DNA from: Amaricoccus macauensis_A
Lineage (GTDB): Bacteria > Pseudomonadota > Alphaproteobacteria > Rhodobacterales > Rhodobacteraceae
Reading direction: 5' to 3'
DNA: 64,000 nucleotides
Assembly (NCBI RefSeq): GCF_049800915.1
Contig: NZ_JBNAFY010000002.1
Coordinates: 687,322 to 751,321, forward strand
Numbering within the stretch: the first letter of the stretch is position 1; the number at the start of each line of letters is the position of its first letter. Under the pieces are notes generated by a model, which saw nothing but the letters and a program-made list of their open reading frames with translations, searched no databases and was not told where the DNA came from. The translations under genes were made by a program, and so were the position numbers. Below are positions 31,256-40,633 of the stretch, one piece after another.

Positions 31256-32206
31256 ATGGATATCATTCTTCTGATCGCTGGCTTGGCGATTCTGATTGTT
31301 GCGGGTGACGTGCTTGTGCGCGGTGCCGTTGCGCTCAGCCTTCGACTTGGCGTCCCGATGGTTATTGTCGGGCTGACGGTCGTGGCTTTCGGAACGTCGC
31401 TTCCGGAGCTCTTGGTCAGTATTGATGCCGCCCTTTCCGGCGTACCCGGCATCGCGGTCGGAAATGTAGTGGGCAGCAACATCACCAATATCCTGCTGGT
31501 TCTGGGAGTTCCGGCGGTCATTTCCCGGGTTCCACCGTCCGGGTCCGGAACCAAGCGCAGCTACTGGCTGGTTCTCGGTGCCTCAGGTGTCTTGATTGCG
31601 CTCTGTTTTGCAGGATCGCTGTATTACATGGCCGCTGCGGTGCTCCTGACACTCCTTGCCCTCATGTTAGCCGACATGTGGCGTGAGGCGCGAAAGGATC
31701 CCTCCCATGTGGCGGAAGAAGTTTCCGAACACTTTACGCCAATGCCGCCCTGGAAGGTCGCGGCGTTCATACTTGTGGGTATCGCGGGCTTGCCAGTCGG
31801 AGCACACCTGCTCATCGAGGGGGCGGTGGGCATCGCACGTCAATTCGGTGTCTCGGAGGCGGTGATCGGGCTGTCCCTCGTGGCACTTGGCACATCGCTT
31901 CCCGAATTGGCGACGACGGTCATGGCTGGAATTCGCAAGCAGACCGATGTTGCGATGGGTAATGTGCTGGGGTCGAACCTCTTCAACATTCTTGCCATCT
32001 TGGGGATCACAAGCCTATTCGGCCCCCTTCCGGTGGAACCGGAGTTTCTAGCCCGTGACCTTTGGGTCATGCTCGCGTCTGCACTCCTTCTCGCGCCGTT
32101 CGTGCTGGGCAATCGGGTCATTTGCCGGCGTACCGGCACGCTCTTCCTGATACTTTACTTGGGTTACTACGCGTTCCTGTTCACCCAGGCGGGGGGTGCG
32201 GCATGA
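31256..32206 (+). CDS. Calcium/sodium antiporter (CaCA family, YrbG-like)
   Basis: 316 residues, about ten membrane segments. The two alpha-repeats that form the ion site are both intact: VGLTVVAFGTSLPELLVSI with AVGNVVGSNITNI in the first half, and IGLSLVALGTSLPELATTV with AMGNVLGSNLFNI in the second. Each has the Glu of the TSLPEL segment. A hydrophilic central loop (MWREARKDPSHVAEEVSEHF) separates the halves. ATG 31256 follows GAGG by ten bases; the frame is open further upstream but inside the preceding gene. Exchanges Ca2+ (or a similar ion) for Na+, a natural partner in function for the Mrp sodium pump upstream. Confidence 0.93.
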   Translation: MDIILLIAGLAILIVAGDVLVRGAVALSLRLGVPMVIVGLTVVAFGTSLPELLVSIDAALSGVPGIAVGNVVGSNITNILLVLGVPAVISRVPPSGSGTKRSYWLVLGASGVLIALCFAGSLYYMAAAVLLTLLALMLADMWREARKDPSHVAEEVSEHFTPMPPWKVAAFILVGIAGLPVGAHLLIEGAVGIARQFGVSEAVIGLSLVALGTSLPELATTVMAGIRKQTDVAMGNVLGSNLFNILAILGITSLFGPLPVEPEFLARDLWVMLASALLLAPFVLGNRVICRRTGTLFLILYLGYYAFLFTQAGGAA

Positions 32207-32988
32207 AACCTGGCAGGGCCTTGGTAACCGGTGGGGGGCAGCGTCTCGGAGCGGCGATGGCCGTGCGCCTGGCCGAGCGCGGGTTTGCCGTAGCTATTCA
32301 CTTCCATTCCAGTGAGGAGCCTGCCGCTCGTGTGGTGGAGCAGTGCTGCGCTGCGGGCGCGAATGCTAGGGCGCTTTCCGCGGACCTCCTCGACCCTGAT
32401 GCGACCGTAGAGCTCGTAGACCGCGCGGGAGCGGTGCTAGGCGGTCCGTTGACGCTTCTGGTGAACAACGCCTCGATTTTCGAACATGACAACATCGCCA
32501 CCGCGACACCTCAAAGCTGGGACAGGCATATCGGATCGAATTTGCGCGCGCCGTTTCAACTAACTCAAGCATTTGCCAAACAAGCTCCCAAAGGCGCGCG
32601 CGATGCTGCGGGAGAACCGATAGCAAGCGCTTGCATCGTGAATATGATCGACCAGAGGGTCTGGAAGCTCACGCCAGAGTTTTCAACTTATACGATAGCC
32701 AAGGCTGGCCTCTGGACCCTTACCCAGATTGCGGCACAGGGCCTTGCGCCGGATATCAGGGTCAACGGAATTGGCCCGGGTCCCGCCCTGCGTGGCGTTC
32801 GCCAGAGTGAGGAGCATTTTGCGGCGCAACGAGACGCTACGATCCTGAAGCGGGGAACGAGCCCGAAGGAGATCTGCACAGCGCTCGACTTCATCCTGGA
32901 CGCACCCGGCCTGACAGGACAATTGATATGCCTCGACGGGGGGCAGCATCTTGCCTGGAAGACCCCTGACGTCCTCGGAGTCGAGTGA
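32203..32988 (+). CDS. Short-chain dehydrogenase/reductase, possibly pteridine-reductase-like
   Basis: 261 residues, ATG overlapping the exchanger stop (ATGA). NADP(H)-binding Rossmann fold: ALVTGGGQRLGAAMAVRLAE (a TGxxxRLG variant typical of pteridine reductases and FolM), LLVNNASIFEHD, and the catalytic STYTIAKAGLW (Tyr and Lys). The TGGGQRLG loop and the NNAS motif with a hydrophobic residue point to the PTR1/FolM-like group, which would give dihydrofolate or dihydromonapterin reductase activity; this is suggestive only. Codons in this gene are less GC-biased than those of genes at the left of the window. Confidence 0.85.
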   Translation: MKPGRALVTGGGQRLGAAMAVRLAERGFAVAIHFHSSEEPAARVVEQCCAAGANARALSADLLDPDATVELVDRAGAVLGGPLTLLVNNASIFEHDNIATATPQSWDRHIGSNLRAPFQLTQAFAKQAPKGARDAAGEPIASACIVNMIDQRVWKLTPEFSTYTIAKAGLWTLTQIAAQGLAPDIRVNGIGPGPALRGVRQSEEHFAAQRDATILKRGTSPKEICTALDFILDAPGLTGQLICLDGGQHLAWKTPDVLGVE

Positions 32989-33296
32989 ATTCTGCGAGGT
33001 CTATCGCGTCAGGATTGGGGGAGACGTACTTGACTTTTCCACCCCGGAACCGAGCGTCATAAATCTGTTTGATTCTTTTAATGATTACATCATTTTATCA
33101 GGCGTCTCTTTTTTTTATCGTTTGAAATCAGTGTATTGAAAATATGCCTAAAAATTGCACAAACCTTGAAATGGCTCGTGAGGACAGGGAAAATACGGTT
33201 CACTGACAAGTTTCCAACAGAGTTATCCACAGATTTGGTGGAAAGCTTTTCTCTTGAAACTGCGATGTGATCCGTGCAGGGGGCACAGAATCAACT
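32989..33296 (+). other. AT-rich intergenic region upstream of uvrC
   Basis: 308 bp, strikingly AT-rich for this genome, with AATGAT-TAC-ATCATT (33080-33094), a T8 run near 33110 and a perfect DnaA box at 33223-33231. It must contain the promoter of the uvrC-pgsA-moaDE run. No gene seen. Confidence 0.6.
33223..33231 (+). promoter_or_regulatory. Consensus DnaA box
   Basis: TTATCCACA, an exact match to the strong DnaA box, 66 bp before the uvrC ATG. Single box; chance occurrence is possible. Confidence 0.5.
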
Positions 33297-35219
33297 ATGA
33301 GTGGAGTCGAGCAGGAAACCGGGAGCGGAGAACACCCGGATTTTGAAGAAGACGGCCTGTCGCGCGACCAGCCGGTGCGGGGACATCTTGTCATTCGGGA
33401 TTATCTGAAGCGCCTCGATGACAGTCCGGGGGTTTATCGGATGCTCGATGAACGCGGGGAGGTGCTCTACGTCGGTAAGGCGCGGAATCTGCGCCGCCGG
33501 GTTTCATCCTATGCCAAGCCGACGGGACACAATTCGCGCATAGGTAGAATGATCGCCGCCACAGCGTCGATGATGTTCCTGACTACGGAGACCGAGACAG
33601 AAGCCCTGCTGCTGGAGCAGAATCTCATCAAGCAGCTAAAGCCGCGGTATAACGTGCTTCTGCGCGACGACAAGAGCTTTCCGAACATACTGCTGACGGG
33701 CGATCATCCCTTTCCGCAGATCAAGAAGCACCGGGGACTGCGCAAGGAAAAGGGCACGTACTTCGGACCGTTTGCCTCGGCAGGAAGTGTAAACAGGACA
33801 CTCAATCAGCTTCAGAAAGCATTTCTGCTGCGCAACTGTTCGGACACCATGTTCGAGAGCCGGACGCGGCCTTGTCTGCTTTATCAAATCAAACGTTGCA
33901 GCGGCCCCTGTGTCGGGTACGTTTCCAAGGACGATTACCAGGCGCTGGTTGAGGATGCGGCTGATTTCCTGCGGGGGAAGTCGACCAAGATCCAGACCCA
34001 GCTTGCCGATGCTATGGCAGAGGCGGCGAAGGCTATGGAGTTTGAACGGGCGGCGGCGCTGAGAGACCGCATTCGTGCGCTCACCCAAGTACAGTCGAAC
34101 CAGGGGATAAATCCCGAGGGTGTTGAAGAAGCTGATGTCGTCGCTCTGCACCAGGAAGGCGGGCATGCCAGCGTACAGGTCTTCTTCATTCGGGCGCATC
34201 AGAACTGGGGAAACCGAGCCTATTTTCCGCGGACCGGGGCTGGTGCCGAACCAGACGAGATTCTCGAGGCGTTTCTCGCTCAGTTCTACAGCAACAAGCC
34301 ACCTGCGAGGTTGATCCTGCTAAGCCACGAGGTGGACAATAGGGATCTGCTCGAGGAGGCTCTGACAACCCAGCTCGGGCGAAAGGTCACTCTGGCCGTC
34401 CCTCAGCGGGGCGAGAAGGCGGCTCTCGTTGAACATGCGGGCCGGAATGCCCGCGAAGCCTTGGCGCGACGTATGGCTGAAAGCGCAAGCCAGACGGCGC
34501 TTCTGGAGGGGATTTCGGAAGCCTTCGGGCTCGACGGGCCTCCCCAGCGGATCGAGGTTTACGATAACAGCCACATCATGGGCACGAACGCCGTCGGCGG
34601 CATGATCGTCGCTGGTCCGGAAGGATTTCTCAAGTCGCAGTACCGCAAATTCAACATCAAGTCCCAGGACCTCACGCCAGGGGACGATTTCGGCATGATG
34701 CGCGAGGTTCTGACGCGACGTTTCGCTCGGCTGGTCAAGGAAGATCCGGATCGACAGGGCGAGGCCTGGCCGGACCTTGTCCTCATCGACGGTGGTGCGG
34801 GGCAGGTAGGTGCTGCTGCGGAAGCCCTGGCCGAGCTCGGTATCGAAGATGTCGCGATACTTGGCGTAGCCAAGGGGGTGGATCGGGATGCTGGCAAGGA
34901 AGAGTTCTATAGGCCTGGGCAAGCGCAACCAGTGGCGCTCGGCCGAAAGGACCCTGTCCTCTATTTCGTTCAGAGGTTACGAGACGAAGCGCACCGTTTC
35001 GCCATCGGTGCGCATAGGGCAAAACGCGCGGCACAGACACGCTCCACCCCTCTGGACGAGGTTCCGGGAGTTGGCGCGGCGCGCAAGCGCGCGCTGCTGG
35101 CCCATTTCGGGTCCGCCAAGGCCGTCACGCGGGCTGGACTTGCGGACCTGAAGGCCGCGCCGGGAATATCCGACGCTCTGGCCGAAACGATCTACGGCTT
35201 CTTCCACGGGGAAGGTTGA
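33297..35219 (+). CDS. uvrC: Excinuclease ABC subunit C
   Basis: Makes both incisions in nucleotide excision repair with UvrAB. 640 residues from ATG 33297. The N-terminal GIY-YIG nuclease has SPGVYRMLDERGEVLYVGKA and RNLRRRVSSY; a Cys-rich region (CLLYQIKRCSGPCVGY) follows; the UVR segment (AMEFERAAALRDRIRAL) lies near residue 240; the RNase H-like C-terminal nuclease has IEVYDNSHIMGTNAVGGMIV and DLVLIDGGAGQV; and the double helix-hairpin-helix ends it (EVPGVGAARKRALLAHFG). The frame extends to 33267, but family N-termini suggest 33297. It is followed by pgsA, moaD and moaE after a BLUF gene on the other strand. Confidence 0.96.
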   Translation: MSGVEQETGSGEHPDFEEDGLSRDQPVRGHLVIRDYLKRLDDSPGVYRMLDERGEVLYVGKARNLRRRVSSYAKPTGHNSRIGRMIAATASMMFLTTETETEALLLEQNLIKQLKPRYNVLLRDDKSFPNILLTGDHPFPQIKKHRGLRKEKGTYFGPFASAGSVNRTLNQLQKAFLLRNCSDTMFESRTRPCLLYQIKRCSGPCVGYVSKDDYQALVEDAADFLRGKSTKIQTQLADAMAEAAKAMEFERAAALRDRIRALTQVQSNQGINPEGVEEADVVALHQEGGHASVQVFFIRAHQNWGNRAYFPRTGAGAEPDEILEAFLAQFYSNKPPARLILLSHEVDNRDLLEEALTTQLGRKVTLAVPQRGEKAALVEHAGRNAREALARRMAESASQTALLEGISEAFGLDGPPQRIEVYDNSHIMGTNAVGGMIVAGPEGFLKSQYRKFNIKSQDLTPGDDFGMMREVLTRRFARLVKEDPDRQGEAWPDLVLIDGGAGQVGAAAEALAELGIEDVAILGVAKGVDRDAGKEEFYRPGQAQPVALGRKDPVLYFVQRLRDEAHRFAIGAHRAKRAAQTRSTPLDEVPGVGAARKRALLAHFGSAKAVTRAGLADLKAAPGISDALAETIYGFFHGEG

Positions 35220-35250
35220 TCTTCAGCAGAGCTGCCTTCCGGAGCCTGTT

Positions 35251-35688
35251 TCAAGCGCTCAGGCGCTGCCCGGAAAGTTTGGCCTCAGAGAAGCATTTCA
35301 TCAGGTGCACGAGGTCTTTGGAGGCATTGCGCGGAATGCGGTCTTCCAGCGTCGAGGTAGACAATCTGAAGAATGGATCTGGAAGTTCACGCATGCTCAC
35401 GACCTTCTGGTAGCCCATCGACCAGTTCGGAAAGCTGCGTGCGGCGGCATTGCCTTCGTGCAACCGCTTGACCCGATGATGGCGATCATCCGTGAAAATC
35501 TTGTCATAGAGGCGTTCCACCTGGCCCTGGTTGCCTTCCAGAAGCTGGAAAAATGTGCCCCCGGCAAAGAGTAGCATGCCCGTAACTTGCATGGCTGGGT
35601 TGTTTTTTCGGGCGGCGTCGAGGATTTGGGCAAGATCCGCATCGGTCATCGAACGGGACGGACGGCTGTGATAGACGAGTTGAAACAT
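35251..35688 (-). CDS. BLUF domain blue-light sensor protein
   Basis: 145 residues, essentially a lone BLUF domain plus a 45-residue tail. FAD-binding photoreceptor that changes hydrogen bonding around flavin on blue light. Key residues: Tyr6 in FQLVYHSR, Gln in TFFQLLEGNQGQV (the Tyr-Gln switch pair), a VTGMLLFAGG strand, and the C-terminal NWSMGYQ with both the Trp and Met used in signal transmission. There is no output domain, so it probably acts by protein-protein interaction, as the short PixD/Slr1694-like proteins do. It sits between uvrC and pgsA on the opposite strand, breaking a gene order normally contiguous in the family; the window also encodes a photolyase. Confidence 0.93.
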   Translation of the reverse strand: MFQLVYHSRPSRSMTDADLAQILDAARKNNPAMQVTGMLLFAGGTFFQLLEGNQGQVERLYDKIFTDDRHHRVKRLHEGNAAARSFPNWSMGYQKVVSMRELPDPFFRLSTSTLEDRIPRNASKDLVHLMKCFSEAKLSGQRLSA

Positions 35689-35930
35689 TGCACAATTCTC
35701 CCCACTTTTTGCTCTCTTGTTAAGAAAGCTTGCGTAAATGACGTTAATAAAATCTCACGATATATCGCCAGTTTTGCATCAGGGTAAATCCCGCGTTTGC
35801 CAAATTTGGTTTGGCCAAGGCACGGACGCTTTCACGTCGGCGACTCATTTGCGCCAACGATCTGCGGCTTCTTCCATGGCGCGTGTTGAGCCGGTATAGG
35901 GGGGCTGATGGCGCGGAGGCGAATGCGGAT

Positions 35931-36509
35931 ATGACTTGGACGATCCCCAACATTCTGACGCTCGCGCGGCTCGTTGCCGCGCCCGGAGTGGCTCTTGCCT
36001 ATGCGGCTTTTCCGCGACCGGCGGCCGATTGGGTCGCTTTGTCGCTCTTCATTCTTGCTGCACTCACGGATTATCTGGACGGACGGTTGGCACGTGCTTG
36101 GGGCCAGGAAAGCAATTTCGGGCGAATGCTCGATCCGATTGCCGACAAGGCCATGGTGATCATTGCGCTTTCGATGATCGTCGGGCTATCGGGGATCAAC
36201 CCCCTCATCCTGATCCCGACTGCATTCATCCTGCTTCGGGAGGTGTTTGTCTCGGGCCTGCGGGAATTTCTCGGCGCCGATGCGGGTCGGCTAAAGGTCA
36301 CGCCCTTGGCAAAGTGGAAGACCACGGTGCAGATGGTGGCGATTCCGGTTCTGTTTCTTGGCGGTGTGCTGCGGCTCGAGGGGGCGGGGGGCGGAATCGT
36401 CCAGGTGTTCGGGATCATCCTGATTTGGGTTGCGGGTGGTCTGACGGTCATGACGGGTTATGACTATCTCCAGAAGGCCATACCGTTCCTGAAGGAACCA
36501 CGGTCGTGA
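35931..36509 (+). CDS. pgsA: CDP-diacylglycerol--glycerol-3-phosphate 3-phosphatidyltransferase
   Basis: Makes phosphatidylglycerol phosphate, the precursor of PG and cardiolipin, in the inner membrane. 192 residues. The CDP-alcohol phosphotransferase motif DG(x)2AR(x)8G(x)3D(x)3D is exact: YLDGRLARAW followed by GRMLDPIADK. Five or six membrane segments; RLKVTPLAKWKTTVQM after the LREVFVSGLREF segment is the PgsA-type signature. ATG 35931 is preceded by GGAGG at 35915. The TGA overlaps the GTG of moaD. The chain uvrC-pgsA-moaD-moaE is a well-known alphaproteobacterial arrangement. Confidence 0.95.
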   Translation: MTWTIPNILTLARLVAAPGVALAYAAFPRPAADWVALSLFILAALTDYLDGRLARAWGQESNFGRMLDPIADKAMVIIALSMIVGLSGINPLILIPTAFILLREVFVSGLREFLGADAGRLKVTPLAKWKTTVQMVAIPVLFLGGVLRLEGAGGGIVQVFGIILIWVAGGLTVMTGYDYLQKAIPFLKEPRS

Positions 36510-36757
36510 CGCTCGATGTGCTTTATTTCGCCTGGATCCGAGAGCGCGTCGGGGTGGCGTCCGAGCGGATAGTAACCGAGGCGGCAACGGCAGCAGACCT
36601 CGTAAACGAGCTACGGGCTCGCGATGCTGGCCACGCAGACGCCTTCGAAGACCTTGCTTCGATCCGGGTTGCGTTGGATCAGGAGCTTTCGGATTTCGGG
36701 GACGCGCTGGACGGCGTTCGCGAAGTGGCGTTCTTTCCGCCGATGACGGGAGGCTGA
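36506..36757 (+). CDS. moaD: Molybdopterin synthase sulfur carrier subunit (MoaD)
   Basis: 83 residues, ubiquitin-like fold. The C-terminus ends FFPPMTGG, the double glycine that carries the thiocarboxylate for dithiolene formation on molybdopterin. N-terminus VLYFAWIRERVG is the usual MoaD start. GTG at 36506 overlaps the pgsA stop. Adjacent moaE encodes the large synthase subunit. The molybdenum cofactor made here would serve enzymes such as MsrP, encoded at 55.1 kb. Confidence 0.94.
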   Translation: MTLDVLYFAWIRERVGVASERIVTEAATAADLVNELRARDAGHADAFEDLASIRVALDQELSDFGDALDGVREVAFFPPMTGG

Positions 36758-37210
36758 ATGGCGGTTCGTGTTCAGGCTGAGGATTTTGACTTGGGGGCCG
36801 AGCTCGACGCATTGCGGGCAGGGCGGACGGAAATTGGTGCACTGGTAAGCTTCACGGGGTTAGTGCGCGATCATGCAGGGCCTTCTACTATTTCTAGTAT
36901 GGAGCTCGAGCACTACCCGGGGATGACCGAAAAAGCCCTGGCGGCGATCGAGGCTGAAGCCTGCGAACGGTGGGAGTTGCAGGCAAGCCTTATCATACAC
37001 CGCCACGGCGTACTGGCCCCGGGCGAGCAGATCATGATGGTAGCGACGGCCTCGCGTCACAGACAGGCGGCCTTCGAGGCGGCCGTTTTTCTCATGGACT
37101 ACCTGAAGAGCCGAGCGCCCTTCTGGAAGAAGGAAGCAACCGACCAGGGCGCGCAATGGGTCGATGCGCGCGAAACGGATGAGGATGCTCTCGCTCGTTG
37201 GAAGGTCTAG
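36758..37210 (+). CDS. moaE: Molybdopterin synthase catalytic subunit (MoaE)
   Basis: 150 residues. Receives sulfur from MoaD and converts precursor Z (cPMP) to molybdopterin. Family motifs: GALVSFTGLVRDHAG, SMELEHYPGMTEKALAAIEA, IIHRHGVLAPGEQIMMVA and FLMDYLKSRAPFWKKE, the last with the two catalytic lysines. Starts immediately after the moaD TGA. The gene ends 36 bp from the convergent addA stop, too close for separate terminators of any size. Confidence 0.95.
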   Translation: MAVRVQAEDFDLGAELDALRAGRTEIGALVSFTGLVRDHAGPSTISSMELEHYPGMTEKALAAIEAEACERWELQASLIIHRHGVLAPGEQIMMVATASRHRQAAFEAAVFLMDYLKSRAPFWKKEATDQGAQWVDARETDEDALARWKV

Positions 37211-37246
37211 CCAGGCCAAACACCCGTTTCAGACTGGCATGGCAAC

Positions 37247-40200
37247 TTAGCCCTCTCCGCACGCAACCCTGGCGCGGGTAAATGCCTCGTCTGACAGATC
37301 AGCTGGTATGACCATCAATTCGGCAGTGCGGGTCCAGAGTATGGCCGTCTCGATACGGCGGTCGCGCCAGACATCATTCAATGCGGCACGGTATGCGCCA
37401 AGCTGGCGCAGGATACCTTCCGGGACTTGCAGCGGATGGGTTGGGGTGATCGCGTTCGACTTGAAATCCACGGCGAGAATACGATCGCTCTCGATTACGA
37501 GACGGTCGATACGGCCTTGCAGGCGGAGTGTGCCGCTCGGATCGAGAGGCGCGGAAATCTCCGCTTCCGCGAGGGAGCCAGGGCCAAAGAGGAAAGCGAG
37601 TTCCGGAGCATCCAGGATTCGTGCGGCTTCCTCCAGAACCTCGGCTTGGGCTGATGTGCCAATTGGAAGCACGTCACGAACAAGCTTAGGCCAATCGGAT
37701 CTGGGTTCTTGCTGTCCTCGCTCCAGCAGGAGGTGAAGCGCAGTCCCACGAGCAAGACTATCTCTTTCCTTGATGACGCCTGACTCGGCGGGAAGAGCAT
37801 GGGCCCCACCAAGCTGGGAGGGGAGTAGAACGGCTGGGCCGCCCATGAGGTCCCTATCCGGCGCGGGCCGGCCGGCCCAGTCGGGAAGGGAGTGCTTCGC
37901 CTCAGGGCGTTCTTCCTTCGGTGTCGAGACCTCGTCAAACCAGTTGTGTGATAGAACGAGAGTTGCCTCTTCGGCTTCACTGTCGCCTGGAAGCTGTTCA
38001 TGCTCCAGCGTTTCCATTGCCCGCCGCGCGAGCGTATACCAGCTCATGCCGTCTTCTTTCGGGGCGGATCCGGCCCCACAGATGATCAACCAGCTTTCTG
38101 CTCGCGTGAGTGCTACATAGAGAAGGCGCATGTTTTCGGCTCGAGCTCGGGCACGGCGGTGATTCTCGAGTTCGACAAGGTGGTCGGGCGATCTCTCCGC
38201 GGCCATCCGCCAGAAAGCCAGGTCATTTTCGTCTGCAAGGATTTCGGGGGCGTTCCGACCCTCATGCCGGTCGACCGTGTCTGGCAGGATGACGATGGGT
38301 GCTTCCAATCCCTTGGAGCCATGCACCGTCATGACACGAACCTGGTTCGCTCCCTCGTCGCTCCGGCGCTTGATCTTCAACTCGTCCCTGTCGATCCAAG
38401 CGAGAAACCCGGTGAGGGTGGGTGCCTCGGTGCGCTCATATTCGAGCGCCTGATCCAGGAGAGCATCGATCCCGTCTTCGGCCTCCATGCCGAGCCGCGC
38501 GACAAGTTTGCGGCGCCCGTCGTGACGAATGAGGATACGCTGAAGCAACTCGAATGGGCGCAGGAAGTCGGCCTCATCCAGAAGGTCGGAAATCAGCGCG
38601 CGGGACGAATGAAAGGCGGGGAACTCGGCTGCGCGGAGTTCGCGCCAGAGTAGCGATGGCCGGCCATGGGCAAGATCGAAGAGCTGCTCCTCGGAAATGC
38701 CGCCCAGCGGGCTGCGGAGAATGGCGGCGAGGGAAAGGTCATCGCTTGGCGTTGCCGCGACCCGAAGGCACGCCAGAAGATCCTTGACCGCAAGTTCTGC
38801 ACCGATCCGCAGGACGTCGGCCCCAGCCACAGGAACGTCTGCGCGCTTGAGGGCGCGAATGATTGCATGAAACAGTGCGTTGCGCCTCTGGACGAGGATC
38901 ATGACGTCGCCTGCCCGAATTGGAACCGGATTGGAGCTGGGCATGACTTTGCCGGTTTGGAGCCAACGTCCGATCGTTCCAGCAATCCTGTCGGCAAGAA
39001 GTTCCACCGGGTCGTCGGGGCTCAATGCGTCTACCGGTGCGTGCCAAGGCGGCTCCTCGGCCTTTTCGGATTTCTCCAGAAATGGCCAGATTTCCACCCG
39101 TCCAGGGCGCGCGGGATCGAAGGGGGCGTGATCCACCGTGTCCTCGAACGCCTCGCCCGCCGGTCCACGAAATACTGCATCGACGAGGCTCAGAACCGGG
39201 CGGGCGGAACGAAAGGAGTGAATGAGCGCGCAGCGTTGCAACTGCGCTTCCAGCCCCTCCAGCAGGGTTTCGTAGTGCTGTCGCATTCCACCGAAGGCGC
39301 GCGGATCCGCGCCCTGAAAGCTGTAGATTGACTGCTTTTCGTCGCCGACGACAAAGACGGTTCTGTCAATCTCGCGCGCCCCGAGACCTGCAAAGAACTC
39401 GTCCGTAATTGCGCTGACTACCTGCCACTGGTTGGGACTGGTATCCTGTGCTTCATCTACGAGCACATGATCAAGCCCTCCATCGAGCCGCCAAAGCACC
39501 CAGGCCGCATTGGCCGGATCAGATAGGAGAATGCGCGTCTTGTCGATCATGTCATCGAAATCAAGGAGGCCGGGTCCAGCCTTCCGGGCGTCGAGATCCG
39601 CGAGCCAGAGCCTCGCGAATCTGTTGAGTGCGGCAGAGCGATCGAATGCTTGGCGACCGAGCCTGCGCGGGCGCGCCGCTTCGACCCGCATCATCAAATC
39701 GTCAAGATGCTCGCTCAGTTCCACATGGGCGAGCCGAATTGCCTTAGTGGGAAATTTGCCTGCCCTTGCCGAAAAGGGCTCCTTTGCACCTTTGCCGGTC
39801 AGAAGCACCGCTTCCAACGCTTCCAGTCGCTCGATAGGATCCAGCAAGAGGGCGGAGGAAATTGAGGCAGCCGCCTTGCGGTCATTCGGACCGGAAGCTG
39901 CCAGGATTGGAACCAGTGACCCGAGCATCGAAAGGTCTTCTGGACCGACAGCCCGCCCGGCGATGCTTTCAAGCGTTTCGTCCGGGTCCGCGCCCAGCAC
40001 GTGGGCGAGTTGTAATGGATCGAAGGGCCCCTGGAATGCCGAACGGTTGCGTGCGATTTCCTGAAGGAGGCTGTCGGGGTCGTCCCCGGAAAGGAAATTT
40101 GCCAGGTCCACGAGGGCAGCGGGATCGCGTTCCGCGATCGCATCCAGAATCTCGGATCGGAGAGCCTTTGCCTGCCGGTCTTCGAGCACGGTGAACTGCG

Positions 40201-40633
40201 GGGCAACACCAGCCTCGAGAGGGAACCGGCGCAACAGGGCCTCGCAGAAGGCGTGGATCGTCTGAATTTTGAGACCGCCGGGCGTTTCCAGTGCGCGCGC
40301 GAATAGTGTGCGGGCACGAGAAAGGCTCGCGGGGTCCAGACCTGTATCTCCAGCCCCGAGCCCCTCAAGCTCAGCACGTAGCACGTCGTCGTCGAGCATT
40401 GCCCAGCGGCCAAGCGTTTGGAAAAGTCTAGTCTGCATTTCCGCCGCTGCGGCCTTGGTATACGTCAGGCACAGGATTTTCTGTGGCTCAGTGCCTGTCA
40501 GCAGAAGGCGCGCGACTCGGTTGGTCAGCACGCGGGTCTTGCCCGAGCCGGCATTTGCTGCGACCCAACTTGAGCGTTCGGGGGAAGCAGCGGTGATCTG
40601 CGCAGCAACGGCGGGTTCTATCCGGTGGCTCAT
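37247..40633 (-). CDS. addA: Double-strand break repair helicase-nuclease AddA
   Basis: Helicase and nuclease subunit of AddAB, which resects double-strand breaks for RecA recombination. 1128 residues. UvrD-like motifs: VAANAGSGKTRVLTNRVARL (Walker A), LCLTYTKAAAAEMQTR (Ia), LDHVLVDEAQDTSPNQW (II), VVGDEKQSIYSFQGADP (III), MTVHGSKGLEAPIVIL (V) and LLYVALTRAESWLIICG (VI). The C-terminal RecB-type nuclease has ILAVDFKSNA with the catalytic Asp and Lys near residue 1065. Its start overlaps the addB stop by four bases. It is the last gene of the minus-strand operon headed by tsaE; trxA, often next in this family, is not here. Confidence 0.96.
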   Translation of the reverse strand: MSHRIEPAVAAQITAASPERSSWVAANAGSGKTRVLTNRVARLLLTGTEPQKILCLTYTKAAAAEMQTRLFQTLGRWAMLDDDVLRAELEGLGAGDTGLDPASLSRARTLFARALETPGGLKIQTIHAFCEALLRRFPLEAGVAPQFTVLEDRQAKALRSEILDAIAERDPAALVDLANFLSGDDPDSLLQEIARNRSAFQGPFDPLQLAHVLGADPDETLESIAGRAVGPEDLSMLGSLVPILAASGPNDRKAAASISSALLLDPIERLEALEAVLLTGKGAKEPFSARAGKFPTKAIRLAHVELSEHLDDLMMRVEAARPRRLGRQAFDRSAALNRFARLWLADLDARKAGPGLLDFDDMIDKTRILLSDPANAAWVLWRLDGGLDHVLVDEAQDTSPNQWQVVSAITDEFFAGLGAREIDRTVFVVGDEKQSIYSFQGADPRAFGGMRQHYETLLEGLEAQLQRCALIHSFRSARPVLSLVDAVFRGPAGEAFEDTVDHAPFDPARPGRVEIWPFLEKSEKAEEPPWHAPVDALSPDDPVELLADRIAGTIGRWLQTGKVMPSSNPVPIRAGDVMILVQRRNALFHAIIRALKRADVPVAGADVLRIGAELAVKDLLACLRVAATPSDDLSLAAILRSPLGGISEEQLFDLAHGRPSLLWRELRAAEFPAFHSSRALISDLLDEADFLRPFELLQRILIRHDGRRKLVARLGMEAEDGIDALLDQALEYERTEAPTLTGFLAWIDRDELKIKRRSDEGANQVRVMTVHGSKGLEAPIVILPDTVDRHEGRNAPEILADENDLAFWRMAAERSPDHLVELENHRRARARAENMRLLYVALTRAESWLIICGAGSAPKEDGMSWYTLARRAMETLEHEQLPGDSEAEEATLVLSHNWFDEVSTPKEERPEAKHSLPDWAGRPAPDRDLMGGPAVLLPSQLGGAHALPAESGVIKERDSLARGTALHLLLERGQQEPRSDWPKLVRDVLPIGTSAQAEVLEEAARILDAPELAFLFGPGSLAEAEISAPLDPSGTLRLQGRIDRLVIESDRILAVDFKSNAITPTHPLQVPEGILRQLGAYRAALNDVWRDRRIETAILWTRTAELMVIPADLSDEAFTRARVACGEG

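Noticed and set aside
33080..33118. AATGAT/ATCATT inverted repeat plus T-run as an intrinsic terminator after the SDR gene
   Set aside because: Stem is only six A/T-rich pairs and is 14 bases from the T-run; too weak to call.
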